DNA of 64,000 bases, from assembly GCF_020859565.1 (NCBI RefSeq), contig NZ_JAJHUO010000026.1, positions 90,079-154,078 on the forward strand, written 5' to 3'. The DNA comes from Saccharothrix luteola. GTDB taxonomy: Bacteria > Actinomycetota > Actinomycetes > Mycobacteriales > Pseudonocardiaceae. How positions within the stretch are numbered: the first letter of the stretch is position 1; each line of letters begins with the position of its first letter. The notes below the pieces were generated by a model. That model was not told the origin of the DNA, did no database searches, and saw only the letters and a list, made by a program, of their open reading frames with translations. The position numbers were made by a program, and so were the translations under genes. Positions 1 through 7,876 of the stretch are shown one piece after another.

Positions 1-730
1 CACGCTCGCCGAGCTGAAGACGTTGCGGGCCAAGGAGCGCATCCCGGAGGTCCGGCCGCGCAACACCCTCTACGACGGCCGGTTCGAGGTGCCGACGCTG
101 GAGGAGGTCATCGACCTGTCCCGCCGGTTGACCCGCGAGCTCGGCCGCGACATCGGCATCTACCCCGAGACCAAGCACCCGACGTACTTCCAGGACATCG
201 GCCTGCCGCTGGAGCCGCGCCTGGTCGACGTGCTGACGAAGGCGGGCCTGAACCGGCACGGCGCGAAGGTGTACGTGCAGTCGTTCGAGGTGGCCAACCT
301 CAAGCAGCTCAAGGGGAAGCTGCGCGTGCCGCTGGTGCAGCTGATCAACTCCTCCGGTGCGCCGTACGACTTCGTCAAGGCCGGTGACAAGCGCACCTAC
401 AGCGACCTCGTGACGCCGGAGGGGCTGCGCGAGATCCGCACCTACGCCCACGGCATCGGCGCGGCGAAGGACCGGATCATCCCGCGGGACGCGGCGGGTT
501 TCCTGCGCGAGCCGACCACCCTGGTGCGTGACGCGCACACGCGTGGCCTGATCGTGCACGCCTGGACGTTCCGCAACGAGAACACGTTCCTGCCCGCGGA
601 CTTCCGCAGGTCCACCGACCCGGCCGCGTACGGCGACGCGTTCGGCGAGTACGCGAAGTTCTACGCGACGGGCCTGGACGGCGTGTTCGCCGACAACCCC
701 GACACCGCCGTGGAAGCCCGCAAGGGCTGA
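1..730 (+). CDS. Glycerophosphodiester phosphodiesterase, C-terminal part (5' end outside window)
   Basis: This is the C-terminal part of a GDPD-family TIM-barrel enzyme, which hydrolyses glycerophosphodiesters to glycerol-3-phosphate and an alcohol. The frame is already open at base 2, so the start lies upstream of the window. Visible family features are the PTLEEVIDL segment, the metal-site strand IGIYPETKHPTYF with its Glu and Lys, YVQSFEVANL, and the terminal GLIVHAWTFRNEN and LDGVFADNPDTA strands. The long insertion around residues 95-155 is typical of the larger secreted GlpQ-type enzymes, so periplasmic or extracellular action is likely. The signal peptide would be outside the window. 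The family call is firm; the substrate is not. Confidence 0.9.
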   Translation, partial: TLAELKTLRAKERIPEVRPRNTLYDGRFEVPTLEEVIDLSRRLTRELGRDIGIYPETKHPTYFQDIGLPLEPRLVDVLTKAGLNRHGAKVYVQSFEVANLKQLKGKLRVPLVQLINSSGAPYDFVKAGDKRTYSDLVTPEGLREIRTYAHGIGAAKDRIIPRDAAGFLREPTTLVRDAHTRGLIVHAWTFRNENTFLPADFRRSTDPAAYGDAFGEYAKFYATGLDGVFADNPDTAVEARKG

Positions 731-824
731 CGCACGTCCGCGCTCCGAGGTCCGGCCGGGTCACCACCCGACCGGACCTCGGCGTCCGCGCCGGCGAACC
801 GAAGCAGTTCGCGACGAGTCGGAA

Positions 825-1078
825 CCCGACCTGACCGCGGACCAGTCACACGATCCGGTGGCGGAAGCGCTCAATTCGATCTGGAGGCATCCCCGCAGGG
901 TCGCGGCGGAGATCCCGCCGGGCTGCGTGGACGTGCACAAGCGCACGACGACTACCTGACGTGGGCGCAGATCCTCCGCTAGGCGAAACGACGTGAACTC
1001 GACGTACTGCTGATCACCGGCGAGGGGAAAGCTGCACGCCGGCACCGAGCTCTACGCGGCCCTCGGGGACGTTGGTGA
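825..1078 (+). pseudogene. Decayed PIN-like (DUF4935-type) domain gene
   Basis: This is a gene remnant in two frames. From 852 one frame reads DPVAEALNSIW and then AAEIPPGCVDVHKR. At about 943 the reading shifts frame to give AHDDYLTWAQILR, a TAG stop (980-982), then AKRRELDVLLITGE and a final TGA at 1076. The order IPPG-D-K, then (G/D)DYL-W-QIL, then AK, then DVLLVTG is the C-terminal signature of PIN-like DUF4935 proteins, which are putative nucleases often found in defence or toxin settings. The frameshift, the internal stop and the missing N-terminal half mark it as dead. The assignment rests on motif recognition. Confidence 0.55.
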
Positions 1079-1199
1079 ACGCTCTGAGCACCGAACGAGT
1101 GTCCGCCGTGCGGCCGGCCCGAACGACGCCTCCGAGCGGGTCGGCACGGCAACTGCCGCACGGTTGGGCCTGATCCAGAACCGCACCGACTCCAGATCG

Positions 1200-1229
1200 G
1201 GGGACGCCCGCGCGAGTGCGGGCGTCCCC
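1200..1229. terminator. Strong perfect hairpin
   Basis: A perfect 12-bp stem (GGGGACGCCCGC paired with GCGGGCGTCCCC) encloses a 6-nt loop. It lies just beyond the ssuD stop codon at 1235 and after the PIN-like remnant, between convergent transcription units. It has no T-tract, which is usual for high-GC actinomycete terminators. It probably ends the ssu operon, and possibly transcription from the left as well. Confidence 0.7.
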
Positions 1230-1234
1230 GGTGA

Positions 1235-2440
1235 TCAGGACGGACTGCTGTCAACAGCTTCGCGAGGGTCCCCGCCAAGGGGAACCCTTGCTGCGATTCT
1301 ACCGACGGGGTCCGACAATTCCGGGCCGTCGTGGGCCGGCGACCCGGCCAGCAGGCCGCGCCGGGCCAGGATCGGGCGGACGCCCTCGCCGAACCAGTAA
1401 GCCTCCTCCAGGTGCGGGTAGCCGGAGAGCACGAACTCCTCCACGCCGAGGCCGTGGTACTCCTCGATCAGGTCGGCCACCTCCGAGTGGCTGCCGACGA
1501 GCGCCGTGCCGGCACCGCCGCGCACCAGCCCGATGCCCGCCCACAGCCCGGGGTGGATCTCCAGGCCGCGCACGCCCCGACCCAGGTCGCCACCGTGCAG
1601 CGCCACCATCCGCTGCTGCCCCACCGACTGCGACGCCCGCAACTGCTCCTGCGCCCTGGCCACCTGCTCCGGGTCCAGCGCCTCCAGCAGCTTCTCCGCC
1701 TCGCGCCACGCCTCGGCGGACGTGTCGCGGCTGATCGTGTGCAGCCGCACGCCGAACCGGATCGGCCGGTCACCCGCCAGCGCGCGCACCCGGTCGATCT
1801 TCTCCGCCACCTGCGCCGGCGGCTCGCCCCACGTCAGGTACACGTCGGCCCGCCGCGCCGCGACCGGCAGCGCCGCGTCCGACGACCCGCCGAAGTAGAT
1901 CGGGGGCACGGGGTCCGGCGCGGCCATCACGGTCGCGCCCGACACCCGGTAGTGCGAACCCTCGAAGTCGACCGGCCGCCCCGACCACACCGCCCGCACC
2001 ACGTGCAGGAACTCGTCGGTCCGCGCGTACCGCTGGTCGTGGTCGAGCCAGTCGCCGAACCGGCGCTGCTCCACCTCGTCCCCACCGGTCACCACGTTCA
2101 GCAGCAGCCGCCCCCGCGAGATCCGCTGGTACGTCGCCGCCATCTGCGCGGCCAGCGTCGGCGAGATCACCCCGGGCCGGAACGCGACCAGGAACTTCAG
2201 CGTCGACGTCCGCGCGAGCAACGCCGCCGTGGTCAGCCACGCGTCCTCGCACCACGTGCCGGTCGGCGTCAGCACGCCGGTGAACCCGTTGTGCTCGGCC
2301 GCCTGCGCGATCTGCGCCAGGTAGTCGACATCCGGCTCGCGCAACGCCGCCGCGCCCAAGGACCGGTTGGCGTGGAAGCGCTCGACGACGGTCCGGCCGT
2401 CACCGGAGGTGGGCAGGAACCAGTGCAGCACGACGCTCAC
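1235..2440 (-). CDS. ssuD: FMNH2-dependent alkanesulfonate monooxygenase (LLM class)
   Basis: A luciferase-like flavin monooxygenase (401 aa) that would release sulfite from alkanesulfonates using FMNH2 and O2. The N-terminus MSVVLHWFLPTSGDGR, the strand RISRGRLLLNVVTGG and the stretch DHDQRYARTDEFLHVV are typical of SsuD. The GTG start at 2440 overlaps the ssuA stop (GTGA) and has AGGAGGAG just upstream. E. coli SsuD has 381 residues. Here the normal end, near EEAYWFGEGVRPILARRGLL, is followed by about 35 extra residues, the last ~25 of which are encoded by repeat copy 1. No flavin reductase gene (ssuE) is adjacent, so reduced FMN must come from elsewhere. Confidence 0.9.
   Translation of the reverse strand: MSVVLHWFLPTSGDGRTVVERFHANRSLGAAALREPDVDYLAQIAQAAEHNGFTGVLTPTGTWCEDAWLTTAALLARTSTLKFLVAFRPGVISPTLAAQMAATYQRISRGRLLLNVVTGGDEVEQRRFGDWLDHDQRYARTDEFLHVVRAVWSGRPVDFEGSHYRVSGATVMAAPDPVPPIYFGGSSDAALPVAARRADVYLTWGEPPAQVAEKIDRVRALAGDRPIRFGVRLHTISRDTSAEAWREAEKLLEALDPEQVARAQEQLRASQSVGQQRMVALHGGDLGRGVRGLEIHPGLWAGIGLVRGGAGTALVGSHSEVADLIEEYHGLGVEEFVLSGYPHLEEAYWFGEGVRPILARRGLLAGSPAHDGPELSDPVGRIAARVPLGGDPREAVDSSPS
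1257..1320 (+). repeat. Composite repeat, copy 1 (truncated: core only)
   Basis: This is the core of the dispersed element also found at 19011, 32566 and 36188 (minus). It contains GCTTCGCGAGGGTCCCC, a short spacer, GGGGAACCC, then CTGCGATTCTACC and TCCGACA. GGGTCCCC and GGGGAACCC form a hairpin. The TGTGGAYAA box that follows the other copies at 23-24 bp is absent here. The copy lies inside the 3' end of ssuD, whose last ~25 codons are repeat sequence read on the minus strand. Confidence 0.75.
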
Positions 2441-3387
2441 GACAACTCCTCCTGGAAACGGGTGTCCACGAACTTCCGGAACTCCACCGCGCCCGGCAAC
2501 GCGCCGTCCGCCGTGAACGCGTCGGCCAACTCCTGCTCGGACGCGATCACCGCGTCGTCCAGCGGCACGGGCAGGTCGCCGCCGCGCTCCACGGCCGCCC
2601 GCGCCACCTCGGGCTTCAGCCCGGTCTCCGCGGCCCACGCCCGCGCCCACTCCTCGCGGTGCCCGTCGGCCCACCGCTGCGCCCGGCTGATCCGCTTCAC
2701 GAACTCCTTGATCGCCTCGCTCTTGCCCGGCGACGCCAACGCCGCCCGCCCGGCCACCTGGAACGTGTAGCCGTTCGACTTGCCGCGCCCGTCGGTCAGC
2801 ACCCGCGCGCCCGCCTCCTGCTGCGCCTGCGCCGTGTAGGGGTCCCACACCGCCCACGCGTCCACCCGCTTCTGCGTGAACGCCGAGTACGCGTCCGACG
2901 GCTGCAGGAAGTTGAGCGTGACGTCCTTGGTCGTCAGCCCGGCCGCGGCGAGCGTCAGCAGCACCTGCCCGTGCGCCGAACTGCCCTTGGCCACCGCGAT
3001 GCCGCGCCCCTTGAGGTCCTGCACGGTCTTCAGAGGCGAGTCGGACGGCACCAGGAGCGCGTCGCCCTCCACGCTGCCCTTCGCCGAGTACACCGCGGCG
3101 ATCTTCGCGTTCGCCGCCGCCGCGAAGATCGGCGGCGTGTTCCCGACACCGCCGACGTCGATCGCGCCCGCCGACGCCGCCTCCAGCAACGGCGGACCGG
3201 ACGTGAACGTGGACCACTCGATCGGGTAAGGGAAGTCGTCCAGCAGCCCGGCCGCCGTCAGCAGCGCCTTCGACCCGCCCTTCTGGTCGCCGACCTTGAG
3301 CACCACCGGCCCGTCCGACGACGACGCCGTGCCGCAGCCCGACAGCGCCAACACCGCGACCACCAGCGCACTAAGCAGCTTCGACAT
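2437..3387 (-). CDS. ssuA: Sulfonate ABC transporter substrate-binding lipoprotein
   Basis: A periplasmic-binding-type protein (316 aa) expected to capture aliphatic sulfonates outside the membrane for SsuBC. The N-terminal MSKLLSALVVAVLALSGC is a lipoprotein signal with lipobox LSGC, so Cys18 would be lipidated. The mature part has the SsuA/NMT1-like order: KVGDQKGGSKALL, then FPYPIEWSTFTSGPPLLEA, DVGGVGNTPPIFAAA, GRGIAVAKGSSAHGQVLL and VDAWAVWDPYTAQAQ. It overlaps ssuB by 17 bp and ssuD by 4 bp, so the genes are probably translationally coupled. Confidence 0.92.
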   Translation of the reverse strand: MSKLLSALVVAVLALSGCGTASSSDGPVVLKVGDQKGGSKALLTAAGLLDDFPYPIEWSTFTSGPPLLEAASAGAIDVGGVGNTPPIFAAAANAKIAAVYSAKGSVEGDALLVPSDSPLKTVQDLKGRGIAVAKGSSAHGQVLLTLAAAGLTTKDVTLNFLQPSDAYSAFTQKRVDAWAVWDPYTAQAQQEAGARVLTDGRGKSNGYTFQVAGRAALASPGKSEAIKEFVKRISRAQRWADGHREEWARAWAAETGLKPEVARAAVERGGDLPVPLDDAVIASEQELADAFTADGALPGAVEFRKFVDTRFQEELS

Positions 3388-4075
3388 CGTCCACTCCCAG
3401 GTTCGACAGCACTTCCGACCGCAGGTCGACGAAGGACGCGCGGCGCCGCGGTCGCGGCAGGTCGACGTGGTGCTCGGCCACGATCCGGCCCTCGTCGAGC
3501 ACCACGACGCGGTCGGCCAGCAGCAGGGCCTCGTCCACGTCGTGGGTCACGAACAGCACGGCGGGCCGGTGCTCCCGCCACAGCTGCTCCACCAGGTGGT
3601 GCATGGCGAGCCGGGTCAGCGCGTCCAGCGCGCCGAACGGCTCGTCCAGCAGCAGCAACTCCGGCTCGCGCACCAGCGCCCGTGCCAACGACACCCGCTG
3701 CGCCTCGCCGCCGGACAACGTCAGCGGCCACGCGTCGGCGTGACCGGCCAACCGGACCTCGGCCAGCGCCCGCTCCGCCACGGCACGGTGCCAGTCCTTC
3801 CGGCGGCCCTCACCGCGCAGCCCCAGCGAGACGTTGCGCCACACCCGCCGCCACGGCAGCAGCCGAGGTTGCTGGAAGGCGACCGACACCCGTCCGGGCA
3901 CGGAGAACGTCCCCCCGACGTCGGGGTCCAGCCCGGCCAGGACCCGCAGCAACGTCGACTTGCCGCACCCGCTGCGCCCCAGCAGCGCCACGAACTCGCC
4001 GTCCGCGACGTCCAGGTCGAGCCCGGCGAGCACCCGGCGCGGGCCGAAGTCCTTGACCAGCCCCCGGACCTTCAC
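3371..4075 (-). CDS. ssuB: Sulfonate ABC transporter ATP-binding protein
   Basis: The ATPase subunit (234 aa) of the sulfonate importer. Walker A GRSGCGKST is at residues 33-41, the signature LSGGE at 120-124, Walker B LLLDEP at 141-146 and the switch His in FVTHD near 178. The GTG start at 4075 overlaps the ssuC stop (GTGA). A longer in-frame extension exists upstream, but it lies inside ssuC and has no family match. The short Q-loop segment FQQPRLLPWRRV is typical of SsuB/TauB proteins. Operon position supports sulfonate rather than nitrate or taurine transport, although the substrate is not provable from sequence. Confidence 0.92.
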   Translation of the reverse strand: MKVRGLVKDFGPRRVLAGLDLDVADGEFVALLGRSGCGKSTLLRVLAGLDPDVGGTFSVPGRVSVAFQQPRLLPWRRVWRNVSLGLRGEGRRKDWHRAVAERALAEVRLAGHADAWPLTLSGGEAQRVSLARALVREPELLLLDEPFGALDALTRLAMHHLVEQLWREHRPAVLFVTHDVDEALLLADRVVVLDEGRIVAEHHVDLPRPRRRASFVDLRSEVLSNLGVDDVEAA

Positions 4076-4896
4076 CGCGCCCGCCACCGCAGCACCCTCC
4101 GCTCCAACGCGCGCACCAGGGCGTCCGTGGTCAGCCCGAGCAGCGCGTAGACCAGCAGGCCCACCACGACGACGTCGGTGCGCAGGAACTCGCGCGCGTT
4201 GTTGATCAGGTAGCCGATGCCCGCGTCCGCGTTGACCTGCTCGCCGACGATCAGCGACAACCACGCCGTGCCGAGCGCGATCCGCAGGCCCACCAACGTC
4301 TGCGGCACCGCCGACGGCAGCACGACGTGCGCGACCCGTTCGAACCGCGTGTAGCCGAGCACGCGCGCGGCTTCCAGCAGCGCCGGGTCGGTCTGCCGGA
4401 TGCCCGCGTGCAGGTTCAGGTACAGCGGGAACGCCACACCGGCCGCGACCAGCGCCAGCTTCGGCTCCTCGCCGATGCCGAACCACAGGATGAACAGCGG
4501 GATCAGGCCGAGGTGCGGCAACGTGCGCAGCATCTGCACCGGGGGGTCGAGCAGCCGTTCACCCCAGCGGGACAGGCCGGAGGCGAGGCCGAGGGCGCCG
4601 CCGACGGCCGCGCCCAGGGCGAACCCCACCGCGACCCGGCTCGACGACACCAGGAACGCGTCCACCAGCTGCCCGTCCACGATGAGCTCGTAGGCGGACC
4701 GGAACACCGTCACCGGCGACGCCAGCTTGTCCGGCGGCAACACGCCCGTGCCGCTCGCGGCCTGCCACAGCAGGACCAGCCCGACGGGGCTGAGCCACCG
4801 GCTCAGATCGGGCCACTTGCGCTGCTTCGCGGCGGGTGCGCGCGCCGGTGCGGCCGATTCCGGACGCACGACGACACCCGCGGTGGAAATCGACAC
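4072..4896 (-). CDS. ssuC: Sulfonate ABC transporter permease
   Basis: An integral membrane permease (274 aa) with about six hydrophobic segments after a polar N-terminal tail of ~35 residues. The cytoplasmic EAA loop that docks SsuB is visible as EAARVLGYTRFERVAHVVLP. TLPHLGLIPLFILWFGIGEEP is the characteristic SsuC/TauC family stretch. The start is GTG at 4896 with GGGAGA about 7 nt upstream. It is the first gene of the ssuC-B-A-D operon, an order that differs from E. coli ssuEADCB. Confidence 0.92.
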   Translation of the reverse strand: MSISTAGVVVRPESAAPARAPAAKQRKWPDLSRWLSPVGLVLLWQAASGTGVLPPDKLASPVTVFRSAYELIVDGQLVDAFLVSSSRVAVGFALGAAVGGALGLASGLSRWGERLLDPPVQMLRTLPHLGLIPLFILWFGIGEEPKLALVAAGVAFPLYLNLHAGIRQTDPALLEAARVLGYTRFERVAHVVLPSAVPQTLVGLRIALGTAWLSLIVGEQVNADAGIGYLINNAREFLRTDVVVVGLLVYALLGLTTDALVRALERRVLRWRAR

Positions 4897-4948
4897 GGAT
4901 TTCTCCCAGCGGACAACGGAAACGCGGACGCGCTGATCAGCGAGTCAG

Positions 4949-4977
4949 AGTTTTGATATCCGGCCGGGACAAGTCAA
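4949..4977 (-). promoter_or_regulatory. Candidate promoter of the ssu operon
   Basis: On the minus strand a TTGACT hexamer (4972-4977) is separated by 17 bp from AAAACT (4949-4954), about 55 bp upstream of the ssuC GTG. The -35 is near consensus and the -10 is poor. The region between ssuC and the purA terminator is otherwise empty. No sulfur-regulator operator that I can name is visible. Confidence 0.35.
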
Positions 4978-4996
4978 CGGCTCCCGAATTGTGAAA

Positions 4997-5033
4997 ATGC
5001 CTCCGGGACCGATTGCGTCGGCTCCGGAGGCAT
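4997..5033 (-). terminator. purA terminator
   Basis: A perfect 10-bp stem (ATGCCTCCGG paired with CCGGAGGCAT) has a 17-nt loop. It starts about 17 nt after the purA stop. In the direction of purA transcription it is followed by a T-rich stretch (ATTTTCAC), which makes it one of the few classical intrinsic terminators in the window. Confidence 0.8.
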
Positions 5034-5049
5034 GTGAAGCGCGGTCGGC

Positions 5050-6336
5050 TCAGATGATCTCGTGCCGCACGATGGTCTGGTCGCGGCCGGGGCCGACGCC
5101 GATCGCGGACATCCGGGCGCCGGAGATCTGCTCCAGGTGCTCGACGTACGCCCGGGCGTTCGCGGGCAGCTCCTCGTACGTGCGGCAGTGGCTGATGTCC
5201 TCGAACCAGCCCGGCAGCTCCTCGTACACCGGCACGGCGTGGTGCACGTCGGTCTGCGTCATCGGCATCTCGTCGACCCGCTCGCCGTCGATCGTGTAGC
5301 CGACGCAGACCGGCACCTTCTCCAGGCCGGACAGCACGTCCAGCTTGGTCAGGAAGTAGTCGGTGATGCCGTTGACCCGCGCCGCGTACCGGGCGATCAC
5401 CGCGTCGAACCAGCCCGTGCGCCGCGACCGACCGGTCGTCACGCCGAACTCGCCGCCGGTCTTGCGCAGGTGCTCGCCCATCTCGTCGTTCAGCTCGGTC
5501 GGGAACGGCCCCGAGCCCACCCGCGTCGTGTACGCCTTCAGGATGCCGATCACCGTGGTGATCCGCGTCGGCCCGATGCCCGACCCGGCGCTCGCGCCGC
5601 CCGAGGTCGGGTTCGACGACGTCACGAACGGGTAGGTGCCGTGGTCGACGTCGAGCAGGGTGCCCTGCGAGCCCTCCAGCAGCACCGTCTCGCCGCGCTC
5701 CAGCGCCTGGTTGAGCAGCAGGCGGGTGTCGGCGATCCGGGAGGTGAACTTGGTGCCGTGCTCCAGCACGCTGTCCACCACCTGCTCGGGGTCGAGCGCC
5801 TTGCGGTTGTAGACCTTGACCAGCACCTGGTTCTTGAAGTCCAGCGCGGCCTCGACCTTCTGCCGGAGGATCTTCTCGTCCAGCAGGTCCTGCGCGCGCA
5901 CGCCGACGCGGGCGATCTTGTCCTGGTAGCACGGGCCGATGCCGCGCCCGGTGGTGCCGATCTTGGCCTTGCCCAGGTACCGCTCGGTGACCTTATCGAT
6001 CGCCACGTGGTAGGGCATGATCAAGTGCGCGTCCGCGGAGATGAGCAGCTTGCTGGTGTCGACGCCCTGCTCGTCGAGACCGGCCAGCTCCTCGAGCAGC
6101 ACGCCGGGGTCGACCACGACACCGTTGCCGATGACGCTGGTCACGCCGGGGGTGAGGATGCCGGAGGGGATCAGGTGCAGGGCGAACTTCTGGCCGTCGG
6201 GCAGCACCACGGTGTGCCCGGCGTTGTTGCCGCCCTGGTACCGGACGACCCACTGCACCCGGTCACCGAGCAGGTCCGTTGCCTTGCCCTTGCCCTCATC
6301 GCCCCACTGGGCACCGATCAGCACGACGGCCGGCAT
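5050..6336 (-). CDS. purA: Adenylosuccinate synthetase
   Basis: Catalyses IMP + aspartate + GTP to adenylosuccinate, the first committed step to AMP, in the cytosol. It has 428 aa, the usual length. The P-loop GDEGKGK is at residues 12-18. Other family motifs are NNAGHTV, GTTGRGIGPCYQDK, EGSQGTLLDVDHGTYP and VTTGRSRRTGWFD. The ATG start at 6336 begins the conserved MPAVVLIGAQWGDEG; in-frame codons further upstream do not match the family. It is divergent from the gene at 6431 and has its own terminator at 4997-5033. Confidence 0.98.
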   Translation of the reverse strand: MPAVVLIGAQWGDEGKGKATDLLGDRVQWVVRYQGGNNAGHTVVLPDGQKFALHLIPSGILTPGVTSVIGNGVVVDPGVLLEELAGLDEQGVDTSKLLISADAHLIMPYHVAIDKVTERYLGKAKIGTTGRGIGPCYQDKIARVGVRAQDLLDEKILRQKVEAALDFKNQVLVKVYNRKALDPEQVVDSVLEHGTKFTSRIADTRLLLNQALERGETVLLEGSQGTLLDVDHGTYPFVTSSNPTSGGASAGSGIGPTRITTVIGILKAYTTRVGSGPFPTELNDEMGEHLRKTGGEFGVTTGRSRRTGWFDAVIARYAARVNGITDYFLTKLDVLSGLEKVPVCVGYTIDGERVDEMPMTQTDVHHAVPVYEELPGWFEDISHCRTYEELPANARAYVEHLEQISGARMSAIGVGPGRDQTIVRHEII

Positions 6337-6430
6337 GTGAAACTCCAAGCGGTTGGACGGGTAAGAGCCGAATGCCTGCGACGGCCGAGCCGTCAGTGGA
6401 CGGCTGTTGAGGGTAGACCAGGAGATGAAG

Positions 6431-7099
6431 GTGCGCGGAATCGTGCTGGCCTGCGGAAACTCGCAGTTGCCAATGATCACGGACGGTGACCGTTTCGAGG
6501 TCCGCCACGTGGCGGAACGGCCCGGAAAGGCCGAGGTGGACGCGGTTCTCGCCGATTCGGGTGACAAACGTCTCGTCGTGCACGGCACGGACGGCGACCT
6601 CAACGCCGTCGTGCTGCGGCTGCTGCGCGCCGAACGGCTCGCCGACGTGCCGATCGGGTACGTGCCCGCCGACCCGCGGTCCGAGGTGGCCAAGTTGTGG
6701 GGCCTGCCGACGGACCCGGGCCGCGCGCTCGACCTCGCGCTGTCCGGTGACCCCGACCGGGTGCCGCTGGTCCGCGACGACGTCGGCGGCGTGCTCGTCG
6801 GCCTCGGCTCGCTCGGCCCGGTGCGCGGCGTCGGCTACGGCGACGACACCGTGGTGCTCCGGGGTCAGGCGTCCCGGCTGGAGGTGACCCCGGACCCCGA
6901 GGGCGGCCTCGGGCTGGTCGTGCGCGTCATCCACAAGCGGCTGCTCGGGCGGAAGGTGACCAGCACGTCGGCGCGCGCGTTCCAGCTCGGCTGCCTGCCG
7001 GTGCAGGTGAACTCGGACGGCGTCGCGCACCCGCGGCCGATGGGCAAGTGGACCTGGTACCGCCACACGGAAGAACTACGACTGGTCCGCGGGTTGTAG
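6431..7099 (+). CDS. Diacylglycerol-kinase-like catalytic domain protein
   Basis: A protein of about 222 aa resembling the N-terminal half of lipid or NAD kinase-type folds. HGTDGDLNAVV at about residue 58 corresponds to the nucleotide-binding GGDGT loop of DAGK enzymes but is altered, so activity is uncertain. The N-terminal strand RGIVLACGNSQ and a C-terminal all-beta part (QASRLEVTPDPEGGLGLVV) fit the fold. GTG 6431 has AGGAG 6 nt upstream; ATG 6425 is in frame but too close to that site. The gene is commonly seen divergent from purA in Pseudonocardiaceae (from memory). No function is established. Confidence 0.6.
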   Translation: MRGIVLACGNSQLPMITDGDRFEVRHVAERPGKAEVDAVLADSGDKRLVVHGTDGDLNAVVLRLLRAERLADVPIGYVPADPRSEVAKLWGLPTDPGRALDLALSGDPDRVPLVRDDVGGVLVGLGSLGPVRGVGYGDDTVVLRGQASRLEVTPDPEGGLGLVVRVIHKRLLGRKVTSTSARAFQLGCLPVQVNSDGVAHPRPMGKWTWYRHTEELRLVRGL

Positions 7100-7175
7100 T
7101 GACGGAGGAATTTTCTCGCCCGCCATTCAGGCGTCACTCGAAAGCGTTGTAACGGAAGGAGAATTGACCCAAGGT

Positions 7176-7210
7176 AATTCCGACAGCTTCCAACTAGGAA
7201 GGTCGGAATT
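7176..7210 (+). promoter_or_regulatory. Start-abutting dyad covering the RBS of the HNH nuclease gene
   Basis: AATTCCGAC (7176-7184) pairs perfectly with GTCGGAATT (7202-7210). Inside, CTTCC pairs with GGAAG around an AACTA loop with one 2-nt bulge, giving 14 paired bases in total. The right arm ends at the base before the ATG at 7211 and contains the AGGAAGG ribosome binding site. It could be an RNA hairpin blocking translation or a dyad operator for a repressor. Confidence 0.6.
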
Positions 7211-7870
7211 ATGTCAACGGTCAACAAAGCCGCGCGGTTCACCGCATCCCTGCGACTTCCGGCTTTTTCCCTGCTCCTGGCTGGTGTGCTGGCAGTCGGC
7301 CTGGTCACCCCCGCCCAGGCGACGCCGCCGAACATCCCGAGCACCAGCACCGCCCTGTCGGAGCTGGCCGCGCTGAGGGTGGCCACCGAAGGTTCGACCA
7401 GCGGCTACTCGCGGGACCTGTTCCCGCACTGGAGCACCGTGTCCGGCGCCTGCAACACCCGCGAGACCGTGCTCAAGCGCGACGGCACGAACGTGGTCAC
7501 CGATTCGAGCTGCGCGGCCACGTCCGGCCGCTGGTACAGCCCGTACGACGGCGCGACGTGGACGGCGGCGTCCGACGTCGACATCGACCACGTCGTGCCG
7601 CTGGCCGAGGCGTGGCGCTCCGGCGCGTCGTCCTGGACCACGTCGCGGCGGCAGTCGTTCGCCAACGACCTGACCAACCCGCAGCTCATCGCCGTCACCG
7701 ACAACGTCAACCAGGCCAAGGGCGACCAGGACCCGGCGCTCTGGAAGCCGCCGCTGACCTCGTACCACTGCACCTACGCGAAGATGTGGACGCGCTCGAA
7801 GTACAAGTGGGGTTTGAGCGTGAACTCGGCGGAGAAGTCTGCTCTGCAAAGCATGCTCGGGAGGTGCTGA
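7211..7870 (+). CDS. Secreted HNH endonuclease family protein (GmrSD C-terminal/DUF1524-like)
   Basis: An exported nuclease-like protein (219 aa). The N-terminal ~37 residues are a Sec signal with hydrophobic core FSLLLAGVLAVGLVTPAQA. The mature part carries the His-Me finger site DVDIDHVVPLAEAW, LTNPQLIAVTDNVNQAKGDQ with the conserved Asn, and the ending CTYAKMWTRSKYKWGL. Several Cys pairs suit an extracytoplasmic protein. Such proteins are widespread in actinomycetes and may degrade extracellular DNA, but the substrate is not shown. The RBS lies in a hairpin that touches the start codon, so expression is probably controlled at this point. Confidence 0.85.
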   Translation: MSTVNKAARFTASLRLPAFSLLLAGVLAVGLVTPAQATPPNIPSTSTALSELAALRVATEGSTSGYSRDLFPHWSTVSGACNTRETVLKRDGTNVVTDSSCAATSGRWYSPYDGATWTAASDVDIDHVVPLAEAWRSGASSWTTSRRQSFANDLTNPQLIAVTDNVNQAKGDQDPALWKPPLTSYHCTYAKMWTRSKYKWGLSVNSAEKSALQSMLGRC

Positions 7871-7876
7871 CAACCG

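Noticed and set aside
1331..2770. Long open frame on the plus strand opposite ssuD
   Set aside because: Its translation is Arg/Pro/His-rich low-complexity sequence, as expected for an antisense shadow of a high-GC gene. The minus strand carries the family motifs.
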